64,000 nt of DNA from the NCBI GenBank assembly GCA_049510975.1, contig JBEKYM010000005.1, positions 1 through 64,000 of the forward strand. Reading direction: 5' to 3'. Source of the DNA: JAKACA01 sp049510975 (GTDB lineage: Bacteria; Actinomycetota; Acidimicrobiia; Acidimicrobiales; Bog-793). The translations under genes and the position numbers were made by a program. Position 1 is the first letter of the stretch. Each line of letters starts with the position of its first letter. The notes under the pieces were generated by a model, which did not search any database, was not told the DNA's origin, and saw nothing but the letters and a program-made list of their open reading frames with translations. Shown here piece by piece: positions 16,990 through 25,275 of the stretch.

Positions 16990-18632
16990 GCACGACGCAA
17001 GCGAGACCGATGGCGGCGGCGGCGCCGTCGAGCCCCGAGACACCCCTCAACCACCGCCAGATCATGGTGGTCTTCTCCGGCCTCATGCTCGGGATGTTCC
17101 TCGCCGCCCTCGACCAGTCGATCGTGGGCACAGCCCTGCCCACCATCGTGGGCGACTTCCACTCGCTGAGCCGCATCACCTGGGTGGTCACGGCCTACTT
17201 GTTGACCTCGACGGCGAGCGCTCCGCTCTACGGCAAGATCTCGGACCTCTACGGGCGCAAGAAAATCTTCCAATTCGCCATCGTGCTGTTCCTCGCCGCC
17301 TCTGCATTGGCAGGGCTCAGCCAGAACATGGACGAGCTCATCATCTTCCGCGGGTTGCAAGGGCTCGGCGCCGGCGGCCTCATCGTGCTCGCCATGTCGA
17401 TCATCGGCGACGTCATCCCGCCGGCACAGCGCGGGAAGTACCAAGGGTATTTCGGAGCCGTGTTCGGGATCGCCTCGGTGATGGGGCCGCTGGCGGGCGG
17501 GTTCCTCGTCGAGTCCATCTCCTGGCGCTGGATCTTCTACATCAACCTGCCGATCGGCATCCTGGCGCTGTTCGTGACGAGCGTCGTCCTGCACGACCGC
17601 TCCGTTCGGACCGAGCACCGGATCGACTACCTCGGAGCGAGCCTGTTGCTCGCCGGCGTGTCCGGCCTCCTCCTCACGACCACGCTCGGCGGTTCGCCCG
17701 AAGGGTTCCCCTGGGCGTCGTGGCAGATCGTCACGATGGGCGTCGCCGGGGTGATCTTCGTCGGGCTCTTCGTGTGGCGCGAGTTCCGGGCACCCGAGCC
17801 CATCGTGCCGATGTACCTGTTCCGCAAACGGGTGTTCACGGCGGCCAACGCCGCAGGTTTCGTGCTCGGCCTGGCGATGTTCGGTGCCATCATCTACCTG
17901 CCCGTGTACCTGCAGGTCGTCAAAGGCGTCTCGCCGACGATCTCCGGCCTCATGTTGCTGCCCCTCATGGTGGGCATGCTCGGGACGTCGATCTCGAGCG
18001 GCCAGATCATCGCCCGCATCGGCCGCTACAAGATCTTCCCCGTCGTCGGAACGGCCGTCATGACGCTCGGCATCTTCTTGTTCTCCCGCATGGGGGTGCA
18101 CACCTCCGATGTGACGGACTCGCTCTACATGTTCATCGTCGGGGCCGGCCTCGGGCTCGTCATGCAGGTCCTCGTCCTCGCCGTCCAGAACGGCGTCGAT
18201 TACAAGGATCTCGGGACGGCGACGTCGCTCAACAACTTCTTCCGCTCGATGGGCGGTGCCTTCGGAACGGCCGTCCTCGGCGCCGTCCTGACCGACCGTC
18301 TCGACGGGCACCTGCTGTCGGCGCTTCCGCCGGCCTACCGGCCCCACATCACCCAGATCGCCCAGGCGATCCAGGGAACCCCGGCCGCCCTCAAGCGTCT
18401 GCCCCCGGCGCTGCACACCGCCGCCATCCAGGCGTACGTGCACTCGATCGACGACGTCTTCCTCGTGGCGACGCCGATCGTCGCCCTCGCCTTCGTCTTC
18501 GCCTTGCTCCTGCCGGAGATCCGGCTTCGTTCGACCGTCCGCACCTCGACCACGAAGGCCGGTGACGACGGCCCGGGCGACGGAGGCGGGCCGGCGGTCG
18601 GACCTTCGGCGGCCGAGGCGATGCTGGCCTGA
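16986..18632 (+). CDS. MFS multidrug transporter, DHA2 family (14 helices)
   Basis: A 548-residue member of the DHA2 drug:proton antiporter group. Signature segments are AALDQSIVGTALPTIVGDF in helix 1, KISDLYGRKKIFQ (motif A) and GPLAGGFLVESISWRW followed by FYINLPIG (motif C). Length and hydrophobicity fit 14 helices with a hydrophilic C-terminal tail. It is closer to the actinobacterial Tet/EmrB-like exporters than the protein at 4565-6109, with which it shares the overall family only. It overlaps the MarR gene by 4 bases, so the two are co-transcribed and the pump is probably induced by its own substrate. Confidence 0.93.
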   Translation: MSTTQARPMAAAAPSSPETPLNHRQIMVVFSGLMLGMFLAALDQSIVGTALPTIVGDFHSLSRITWVVTAYLLTSTASAPLYGKISDLYGRKKIFQFAIVLFLAASALAGLSQNMDELIIFRGLQGLGAGGLIVLAMSIIGDVIPPAQRGKYQGYFGAVFGIASVMGPLAGGFLVESISWRWIFYINLPIGILALFVTSVVLHDRSVRTEHRIDYLGASLLLAGVSGLLLTTTLGGSPEGFPWASWQIVTMGVAGVIFVGLFVWREFRAPEPIVPMYLFRKRVFTAANAAGFVLGLAMFGAIIYLPVYLQVVKGVSPTISGLMLLPLMVGMLGTSISSGQIIARIGRYKIFPVVGTAVMTLGIFLFSRMGVHTSDVTDSLYMFIVGAGLGLVMQVLVLAVQNGVDYKDLGTATSLNNFFRSMGGAFGTAVLGAVLTDRLDGHLLSALPPAYRPHITQIAQAIQGTPAALKRLPPALHTAAIQAYVHSIDDVFLVATPIVALAFVFALLLPEIRLRSTVRTSTTKAGDDGPGDGGGPAVGPSAAEAMLA

Positions 18633-18679
18633 GCGACCCTGACTGGGACCGGGATCCCGCACCACCTAACCTCGGTGCC

Positions 18680-19822
18680 ATGTCAGAGATCGAGAGCCTT
18701 CCGGAACGCGGGCCCGTGCCGGTGACGGCGCCGCCCGCCGATCCACGCAAATGGGCTGCGTGGGCGCGCTCGGTCCCCGGTGGCCACCTGCTCGTGCTCA
18801 GGGCCTTTCTCGGCGTGACGTTCTCTTACGCCGGTCTGCAGAAGCTGGGGACGAGGGGTTTCTTTCAGGCGAGCAACCCGGCGTCGATCCAGGCACAGTT
18901 GAAGGCGTCCGCCCTCACGACTCCGGTCGGTCACCTGTTGCACCCGGCCGTGCACATCGCCGTCGCCGTCGGGCTGCTCATCTCCTTCGGCGAGCTCGCA
19001 GTCGGGATCGGCACGCTGCTCGGGCTGTACTCGCGAGTGGCCGCCGCCGGCGGGATGGTGCTCGCTCTGCTGTTCTTCCTCACGGTGAGCTACAACTCGA
19101 GCCCGTACTACTACGGCCCCGACATCGTGTTCCTCTTCGCCTGGACGCCGCTGGCCTTGAACGGCGCCGGGGCGATCTCGCTCGATGCCTACTTCCTGCA
19201 GCGACGGGAGGCCGAGCGAGCCGCGCTCGACTCGGCGCCGGAGCTGGCCGTGGCGGACCGAGCCGTCGTCGACCGGCGGACAGCTGTGGCCAAGGTGGCG
19301 GCAGCCTCGTTCGTCGGCGCTGTGGTGCTCTTCCTCGGCGGTGTGACGGCGGCGGCGGGCCGGGTGCTCGGCCGCCGTGCCACGTCGCTGACGGGGCCGA
19401 CGTTCCCCGCAGCCGGGTCGACGTCGACGACCACGGGGAGCAACAGCACCTCGACGACGACGGGGAGCAACAGCACCTCGACGACGACGGTGGCGAGCGG
19501 CGCTCCGAAACCCAAGGGCAAGCTCCTCGGGCCGGCGAGCGCGGTGGCGGTCGGCGGTGGCGTCGGCTTCACCGACCCCTTCCAGCAGATCCCGGCCTAC
19601 GTCGTGCAACCGAAGCAAGGCGAGTTCCTCGCCTTCAGCGCCGTGTGCACTCACGCCGGCTGCACCGTCAGCTTCGTGCAGTCGGCCGAGCAGTTCCAGT
19701 GCCCGTGCCATGGATCGATCTACTCGGCCGTCACCGGCGACGTGATCCAGGGTCCCGCTCCCCGACCGCTTCCCGCCATCGGCATCGAACTGTCGGGTAC
19801 TGACCTGTACGTGACAGACTGA
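18680..19822 (+). CDS. DoxX-like membrane domain fused to a Rieske [2Fe-2S] domain
   Basis: A 380-residue membrane protein with two recognisable halves. Residues 35-175 form a four-helix DoxX-type domain (LRAFLGVTFSYAGLQKLG, SYNSSPYYYGPDIVFLFAW), related to the small subunit of thiosulfate:quinone oxidoreductase. A further helix (about 208-230) and a Ser/Thr-Gly linker of tandem repeats lead to a Rieske domain at 285-380. The cluster ligands are Cys323, His325, Cys341 and His344, and Cys328/Cys343 form the disulfide pair typical of high-potential Rieske proteins (CTHAGC and CPCHGS). The arrangement suggests electron exchange with the quinone pool at the outer face of the membrane. Partner proteins are not encoded next to it. 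Confidence 0.88.
   Translation: MSEIESLPERGPVPVTAPPADPRKWAAWARSVPGGHLLVLRAFLGVTFSYAGLQKLGTRGFFQASNPASIQAQLKASALTTPVGHLLHPAVHIAVAVGLLISFGELAVGIGTLLGLYSRVAAAGGMVLALLFFLTVSYNSSPYYYGPDIVFLFAWTPLALNGAGAISLDAYFLQRREAERAALDSAPELAVADRAVVDRRTAVAKVAAASFVGAVVLFLGGVTAAAGRVLGRRATSLTGPTFPAAGSTSTTTGSNSTSTTTGSNSTSTTTVASGAPKPKGKLLGPASAVAVGGGVGFTDPFQQIPAYVVQPKQGEFLAFSAVCTHAGCTVSFVQSAEQFQCPCHGSIYSAVTGDVIQGPAPRPLPAIGIELSGTDLYVTD
19424..19490 (+). repeat. 27-bp tandem repeat within the DoxX-Rieske linker
   Basis: Two full copies (19424-19450 and 19451-19477), differing by one base, and a 13-base partial copy encode the linker unit STTTGSNST. The period is a multiple of three, so copy-number change alters linker length without shifting the frame. 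Confidence 0.85.
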
Positions 19823-19970
19823 ACCCCGGTACAGCTTCGGCCGCACGGCTCGGGGCAGGTATTGGCACAGACATGGCGGTCGGCGGAGGTGCGGCAAATG
19901 GCAGAAACCCGGCAATATTTACCGAAAGTTGGCGGAGTCACTGACTCATCGCAGACCCAGTACCGATACG

Positions 19971-20681
19971 ATGTCCCGCGCCGGCGGCCCGCCGGCTCTT
20001 CCCCAGGGGGTGATTTCCACGCCAGCGCCCGATAGGACCCACCGCGGCGAGAGTGCCAACGACGATCATGCGGACGGGCGAAGGCTGCGCGCCGAGCGCA
20101 ATCGTGACGCCGTCGTCCAGGCCGTGCTCGACATCATCAAAGGCCAGGGGGGCGGCCCGTTCCCGAGTGCGGGCGAAGTCGCCGCACGCGCCGGCGTGTC
20201 GGAGCGAACGGTCTTCCGCCACTTCGCCGATCTCGACACGCTGTTCCTTGCTGCCGCCGCACATCAGCGGCCCGTCCTCGTGACCTATCTGGCGCCGGTT
20301 CCCGACGCGCCCGAGCTGGAGAAGCGCATCGCCGCCATCGTGAAGCTCCGATCGAAGCTCTACGAGGAGATCGCCCCGGTGCGACGGGTGGCCGTCCGCC
20401 TCGCCGCCGGGCACCCGGTCATGGCCGAGACGCTGAACGAGGCGTACCGCGGCGCCCGCGCCCAGTTGAGCGCCGTGTTCGCCGCCGAGCTCAACCGAGC
20501 CGGGCGGTCGAAGGCGACCGTGCTCGACGAGATCGACCTCGTGCTCAGCTGGCCGGCTTGGGACACGCTCCGGAGCCGCCAGGGCTGCTCGGTCGACCGC
20601 TCGCGCAAGCTCGTCACCGAGCTCGTGACGGCGGTGCTGGCTCCCTTCGAGGCGCCCGCGCCCAAGCGCCGCAAGCGCTGA
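19971..20681 (+). CDS. TetR/AcrR family transcriptional regulator
   Basis: A TetR-type regulator of about 236 residues. The helix-turn-helix is visible in SAGEVAARAGVSERTVFRHF followed by ADLDTLF. The remaining C-terminal helical ligand-binding domain is divergent and gives no hint of ligand. The start is uncertain: TTG at 19929, ATG at 19971 and GTG at 20010 are all in frame, and none has a strong Shine-Dalgarno; the ATG is used. The N-terminal tail ahead of the DNA-binding domain is long and polar. It precedes the amidohydrolase gene by 33 bases on the same strand, so both may be co-transcribed and the hydrolase could process a regulated substrate. Confidence 0.85.
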   Translation: MSRAGGPPALPQGVISTPAPDRTHRGESANDDHADGRRLRAERNRDAVVQAVLDIIKGQGGGPFPSAGEVAARAGVSERTVFRHFADLDTLFLAAAAHQRPVLVTYLAPVPDAPELEKRIAAIVKLRSKLYEEIAPVRRVAVRLAAGHPVMAETLNEAYRGARAQLSAVFAAELNRAGRSKATVLDEIDLVLSWPAWDTLRSRQGCSVDRSRKLVTELVTAVLAPFEAPAPKRRKR

Positions 20682-20714
20682 CCCGCCGGCATCGCCGCCG
20701 CAGGGAGATCCGCC

Positions 20715-21920
20715 ATGACCCGAACGGTGTTCACGGGAGGCCGCCTCTTCGACGGCACGGGAGCGGCCTTGAGCGAGGCCGACGTCGTCATCGGCGACGG
20801 CAGGGTCCTCGAGGTCGGGACGGGTCTCGACGGTGACACCTCGGTCGACTGCAGCGGCAAGACGATCCTGCCAGGGCTGTTCGACTGCCACGTTCACGTC
20901 ACCGCCAACGGCCCCGATCTGCTCGCCGCCCTCAACAAGCCCTTCTCGTTCCCGTACTACGAGGCCGTCGTCAACCTGCGGCGCACGCTCGATGCCGGCA
21001 TCACGACGGTGCGGGATGCCGGAGGGGCCGATCTCGGCGTGAAGGAAGCCGTCGATCGGGGCCTCATCGAGGGGCCGAGGATGAAGATCTCCGTGACGAT
21101 CCTCAGCCAGACCGGCGGGCACGCCGACGGCTGGATGGTCTGCGGCGTCAACCTGAACGGTCCCCCGGTCCCCGGCAACCCGACCCCGCTCGTCGACGGT
21201 GTCGCCGACGTCCGGCGCAAGGTGCGCGAGCTGATCCGGGCCGGCGCCGACCAGATCAAGGTCTGCACGTCCGGCGGCGTGCTCTCGCCGCGCGACGACC
21301 CCCGACACGCCCACTTCCGCCCCGACGAGCTCGAGGAGTTCGTCGCGCAGGCTGCGGCGGCCCACACCTATGTCATGGCGCACGCCCAGGCGACCGACGG
21401 CATCAAGAACGCCATACGCGCCGGCATCCGCTCCATCGAGCACGGTGTCTTCCTCGACGAGGAAGCCATCTCGATGATGCTCGAGCGAGGCACCTGGCTC
21501 GTGCCGACGCTCTCGGCACCGCTCGGCGTGCTCGAGGCGGTGGAGGCCGGCGCCAACATGCCGCCGCAGATGGTCGCGAAGGCCCGAGACGTCATCGGGG
21601 CGCACCGCGAGTCGATCCGCCAAGCCATCGCCGCCGGCGTGCGCATCGCCATGGGAACCGACTCGGGAGTCGGCCCGCATGGCACGAACCTGCGGGAGCT
21701 CCAGCTCATGGCTGAGCTCGGCATGGCACCCGAAGCGGTCCTCCTGTCCACGACCTCGTCGGCGGCAACGCTGCTCGGGGTGGAGTCGGAGCTCGGGACC
21801 CTCGAGACGGGCAAACGAGCCGACCTCGTCGTCGTCGGCGGCAACCCGCTCGACTTCGCCGGCCTTCGCGAACGCGTCGAGCAGGTGTGGAAAGACGGAC
21901 GCCTCGTCGCCGGCGGCTGA
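20715..21920 (+). CDS. Amidohydrolase family protein (imidazolonepropionase/prolidase-like)
   Basis: A 401-residue metal-dependent hydrolase of the amidohydrolase superfamily. The first metal motif is DCHVHVT, a candidate bridging Lys is in QIKVCTSGGV, further ligands are in YVMAHAQ and RSIEHG, and the final Asp is in AMGTDSGVGPHG. The small N- and C-terminal beta sandwich is also present (ETGKRADLVVVGGNP). Relatives include imidazolonepropionase-like enzymes and Xaa-Pro or Xaa-Arg dipeptidases, so the substrate cannot be set. No signal peptide. It follows the TetR gene and its stop codon lies inside a 33-bp tandem repeat. Confidence 0.9.
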   Translation: MTRTVFTGGRLFDGTGAALSEADVVIGDGRVLEVGTGLDGDTSVDCSGKTILPGLFDCHVHVTANGPDLLAALNKPFSFPYYEAVVNLRRTLDAGITTVRDAGGADLGVKEAVDRGLIEGPRMKISVTILSQTGGHADGWMVCGVNLNGPPVPGNPTPLVDGVADVRRKVRELIRAGADQIKVCTSGGVLSPRDDPRHAHFRPDELEEFVAQAAAAHTYVMAHAQATDGIKNAIRAGIRSIEHGVFLDEEAISMMLERGTWLVPTLSAPLGVLEAVEAGANMPPQMVAKARDVIGAHRESIRQAIAAGVRIAMGTDSGVGPHGTNLRELQLMAELGMAPEAVLLSTTSSAATLLGVESELGTLETGKRADLVVVGGNPLDFAGLRERVEQVWKDGRLVAGG

Positions 21921-22028
21921 GCCGGCGCTAGCGGCAGAGTCGCCGGCGGGTGAGCCGGCGCCAGCGGCAGAGTCGCCGGCGGCTGAGCCGGCGCCAGCGG
22001 CAGAGTCGCCGGCGGCTGAGCCGGCGCT
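21907..22028 (+). repeat. 33-bp tandem repeat with stem-loops at the end of the amidohydrolase gene
   Basis: Units at 21907-21939, 21940-21972 and 21973-22005 plus a 23-base partial unit (22006-22028) are nearly identical. The first unit contains the last codons and stop of the amidohydrolase gene. Each unit can fold as CGCCGGC paired with GCCGGCG around a 6-base loop. The array ends 51 bases before the aldo/keto reductase start. It may act in transcript termination or stability; no T-tract is present. Confidence 0.88.
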
Positions 22029-22079
22029 GTTCCCGTTACGGTGCTGCAGATCCTCATCGGCACGAGAAGGGACACAGCC

Positions 22080-23045
22080 ATGACGATGGAATATCGGCGC
22101 CTCGGTTCATCCGGCCTGAAGGTGAGCCTGCTCTCGTTCGGATCGTGGGTCACCTTCGGCCCGCAGCTGAACGACGACCTTGCCATGGAGACCATGACGG
22201 CGGCCCGCGACGCCGGCGTCAACTTCTTCGACAACGCCGAGTCCTACGGCGGCGGCGACTCCGAAGCCATCATGGGCCGAGTGCTTGCCGAGCTGGGCTG
22301 GCCGAGACGCTCCTACGTCGTCTCGACGAAACTGTTCTGGGGCCTGTCGAGCGACGTCAACATGAACAACACGCTGAACCGCAAGTACGTCATGCAGGCG
22401 ATCGACGGCAGCCTGGAGCGGTTCGGGCTCGATTTCGTCGATCTGCTCTTCTGCCACCGCGCTGACCCCGAGACGCCGGTCGAGGAGACCGTCTGGGCGA
22501 TGCACGACATCGTCGCCTCCGGCAAGGCCCTCTACTGGGGCACCTCGGAGTGGCCCGCCGAGGCACTCCTCAAGGCCTACGAGATCTGTGACCGCCACCA
22601 CCTGCGCCGCCCGACGATGGAGCAACCGCAGTACAACCTGCTCAGCCGCCAGCGCGTCGAGAGTGAGTACCTGCCCATCATCGAGCGCTACGGCCTCGGG
22701 CTCACGACCTGGAGCCCGCTCGCCTCCGGCCTGCTCACGGGCAAGTACCTCGACGGCATCCCCGAGGGGAGCCGCGGCTCGCTCGAGGGCTACGAATGGC
22801 TCCGGCGGGCGCTCACGAACGAGAAGGGCAACGCCAAGGTGCGCCAGCTGAAAGCCATCGCCGATGGCCTCGGCTGCACGCTGGCTCAGCTGGCACTGGC
22901 CTGGTGCGCCCACAACCCGCACGTCTCCACGGTCATCACGGGAGCCTCGCGGCCCAGTCAGGTCGTCGAGAACATGGCGGCTCTCGAGGTGCTCGAGCGG
23001 CTCGACGAGGACGTCATCGCCCGAGTGGAGGCCGCCACAGCCTGA
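22080..23045 (+). CDS. Aldo/keto reductase family protein (KCNAB-like)
   Basis: A 321-residue NADPH-dependent TIM-barrel reductase resembling the voltage-gated potassium channel beta-subunit group of aldo/keto reductases. Visible parts are MEYRRLGSSGLKVSLLSFGS, the Asp/Tyr catalytic segment FFDNAESYGGGDSE, the Lys in YVVSTKLFWG, the His in LLFCHRADPE, and the C-terminal cofactor segment VITGASRPSQVVENM. The ATG at 22080 has GAAGGG about 9 bases upstream. The 33-bp repeat array ends just before its leader. The physiological carbonyl substrate is unknown. Confidence 0.92.
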   Translation: MTMEYRRLGSSGLKVSLLSFGSWVTFGPQLNDDLAMETMTAARDAGVNFFDNAESYGGGDSEAIMGRVLAELGWPRRSYVVSTKLFWGLSSDVNMNNTLNRKYVMQAIDGSLERFGLDFVDLLFCHRADPETPVEETVWAMHDIVASGKALYWGTSEWPAEALLKAYEICDRHHLRRPTMEQPQYNLLSRQRVESEYLPIIERYGLGLTTWSPLASGLLTGKYLDGIPEGSRGSLEGYEWLRRALTNEKGNAKVRQLKAIADGLGCTLAQLALAWCAHNPHVSTVITGASRPSQVVENMAALEVLERLDEDVIARVEAATA

Positions 23046-23108
23046 TCGCCTACCTTGTCGGGAGCCGATCCGACGATGGATCGCCACCACCGAGAGGAAG
23101 ATCACAGC

Positions 23109-23543
23109 ATGGACACGAAGGCCCCGGGCGTCCTCAAAGAGTTCAAGGACTTCATCATTCAAGGCGACGTGGTCATGCTCGCCGTTGCGGTCGTCATCGG
23201 CCTGGCGTTTCAGGCGGTTGTGAAGGCATTCGTCACCGACATCCTCACGCCGATCATCGGGATCTTCGGCAAGACGAACTTCGAGTCACTCACGTTCACG
23301 ATTCACGGCAGCACGTTTCTCTACGGCGACGTCCTCAACTACATCATCACGTTCCTCGCCGTCGGTGCCGCCGTCTTCTTCCTCGTCGTGAAGCCCTACA
23401 ACGCCATCACGGCGCGGACCGCCCGCAACGCGCCAGCCGACGACCGGGCCTGCCCCGCCTGCCTCACGCACGTGCCCATCGCAGCCACACGATGCTCGGC
23501 CTGCACGAGCGACCTGCCACCGGTCGAGCCCGCAGGCGCCTGA
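23109..23543 (+). CDS. mscL: MscL-type mechanosensitive channel with C-terminal zinc ribbon
   Basis: A 144-residue large-conductance mechanosensitive channel, normally a homopentamer that releases solutes on sudden osmotic downshock. The N-terminal amphipathic helix and first membrane helix are visible in EFKDFIIQGDVVMLAVAVVIG, followed by VTDILTPIIG, a short periplasmic loop, and the second helix around LNYIITFLAVGAAVFFLV. In place of the usual charged helical bundle, the tail has two CxxC pairs (CPAC and CSAC, 10 residues apart), a zinc-ribbon-like element. The ATG at 23109 is preceded by GAGGAAG. The ABC-F gene follows after 10 bases and may be co-transcribed. Confidence 0.9.
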   Translation: MDTKAPGVLKEFKDFIIQGDVVMLAVAVVIGLAFQAVVKAFVTDILTPIIGIFGKTNFESLTFTIHGSTFLYGDVLNYIITFLAVGAAVFFLVVKPYNAITARTARNAPADDRACPACLTHVPIAATRCSACTSDLPPVEPAGA

Positions 23544-23553
23544 ACACTGGGCC

Positions 23554-25269
23554 GTGGGATCGATCGACGTCAACGGCGTCAGCTTCAGCCTGCCTGACGG
23601 GCGCCCGCTCCTCAACGACGTCTCGTTCCGGGTCGACGAAGGTTCTGTCACCGCCCTCGTCGGCCCGAACGGAACGGGCAAGACGACGCTGCTGGCGCTC
23701 GTCGCCGGCGACCTGGCGCCCGAAGCCGGTTCGCTCTCGGTCAGCGGCCAACTGGCGGTGATGCGCCAATTCATCGGGTCGATCCGCGACGAGACGACGA
23801 TCCGCCAGTTGCTCGTGGCCATCTCGCCGGCCGCCATCACGACGGCCGCCGCCGCCCTCGAGGCTGCCGAGGACGCCATGATCGAGTCCGAGGGCGAGCG
23901 TGAACAGCTGGCCTACGCGCAGGCGCTGGCCGACTGGGGCGATCTCGGGGGATATGAGACCGAAGTCGCTTGGGACAGCTGCACGACCGAGGCGCTGGGG
24001 TTGCCGCTGGCAGACGTGGGATGGCGTCGCGTGGCCACGCTCTCGGGCGGAGAGCAGAAACGCCTCGTGCTCCAGTACCTCCTCGCCGGGCCGGCGGACG
24101 TGCTCCTGCTCGACGAGCCCGACAACTACCTCGACGTGCCGAGCAAGCGGTGGCTCGAGGCGCGCCTTCACGAGACGCGAAAGACCGTCCTGCTCGTCTC
24201 GCACGATCGGGAGCTGCTGGCCAACGCCGCGACCCGGGTCGTCACGCTCGAGCCGAGCGCAGCGGGTTGCTTCGCCTGGGTGCACGGAGGCGGGTTTGCC
24301 ACCTACCACGCCGCTCGCCAAGCCCGCCAGGTTCGCCTCGAGGAGCTGCGCAAGCGATGGGACGAGGAGCTCGCCCGCCTGAAGGCCATCATCGTCGAGT
24401 ACCGCAGGAAGGCGTCCTACAACTCGGACTTCGCCGCCAAGCTGCGCAGTGCCCAGCACCGGTTGGACCGTTTCGTCGAAGCCGGACCGCCCGAAGAAGT
24501 GCCGCGGCCCCAGCGCATCTCCATGCGGCTGCGGGGCGGGCGCACCGGCAAGCGGGCGCTTGCGTGCACCGGTCTGGCATTGGACGGCCTCACCGAACCG
24601 TTCGATCTCGAGGTGTTCTACGGCGAGCGCGTTGCGTTCCTCGGAGCCAACGGCACGGGCAAGTCGCACCTCCTCCGCCTGCTGGCCGAGGGTGGCGGAG
24701 ACGCCTCCGATGCCGGCGCCGCCAGGGCGTCGGCGGTGGCCCACCAGGGTTCAGCCGTGCTCGGCGCTCGCGTCCGGCCCGGGCACTTCGCCCAGGTCCA
24801 CGACCACCCCGAGCTCGTCGGCCGGAGTCTGACCGACATCCTCCGCAAGGAGTTCGACCTGGCGGCCGAACGAGCGATCGCCGCCCTCGGGCGCTACGAG
24901 CTGGCCGGCGCCCGGCTGCAGTCCTTCGAGACGCTGTCCGGCGGCCAGCAGGCCCGGCTGCAGATCCTCATGCTCGAGCTCTCGGGTGACACCATGCTGC
25001 TGCTCGACGAGCCGACCGACAACCTCGACGTCGAGTCGGCCGAAGCGCTCGAAGCCGGCCTCGACGGCTTCGAGGGGACGGTGCTGGCGGCAACCCACGA
25101 CCGCTACTTCGCCCGCTCCTTCGACCGTTTCGTGCTCTTCCGGTCGGACGGGCGCGTGGTCGAGACCGACGGGCCGGTGTGGTCGGACACCGAGCAGCCG
25201 GCCCGCGGGCGGAGCGCCTCAGGCGGCACACGCGCAACGGTGGCCGCGGCGCGCCTGCGGCGGCGCTGA
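23554..25269 (+). CDS. ABC-F family ATP-binding cassette protein
   Basis: A 571-residue soluble protein with two ATPase domains and no membrane segment, the hallmark of the ABC-F group that acts on ribosomes in translation or antibiotic protection. Domain 1 has Walker A GPNGTGKTT (about 36-44) and signature LSGGEQKR with LLLDEPDNYLDV. A charged helical linker (about 255-310) separates it from domain 2, with Walker A GANGTGKSH (about 363-371), signature LSGGQQAR and LLLDEPTDNLDV. The GTG at 23554 follows the mscL stop closely. Whether it is a housekeeping factor or confers resistance cannot be told from this sequence. Confidence 0.92.
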   Translation: MGSIDVNGVSFSLPDGRPLLNDVSFRVDEGSVTALVGPNGTGKTTLLALVAGDLAPEAGSLSVSGQLAVMRQFIGSIRDETTIRQLLVAISPAAITTAAAALEAAEDAMIESEGEREQLAYAQALADWGDLGGYETEVAWDSCTTEALGLPLADVGWRRVATLSGGEQKRLVLQYLLAGPADVLLLDEPDNYLDVPSKRWLEARLHETRKTVLLVSHDRELLANAATRVVTLEPSAAGCFAWVHGGGFATYHAARQARQVRLEELRKRWDEELARLKAIIVEYRRKASYNSDFAAKLRSAQHRLDRFVEAGPPEEVPRPQRISMRLRGGRTGKRALACTGLALDGLTEPFDLEVFYGERVAFLGANGTGKSHLLRLLAEGGGDASDAGAARASAVAHQGSAVLGARVRPGHFAQVHDHPELVGRSLTDILRKEFDLAAERAIAALGRYELAGARLQSFETLSGGQQARLQILMLELSGDTMLLLDEPTDNLDVESAEALEAGLDGFEGTVLAATHDRYFARSFDRFVLFRSDGRVVETDGPVWSDTEQPARGRSASGGTRATVAAARLRRR

Positions 25270-25275
25270 GAGCCC

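Noticed and set aside
21907..22028. CRISPR array
   Set aside because: The units are contiguous tandem copies with no unique spacers and no cas genes nearby.
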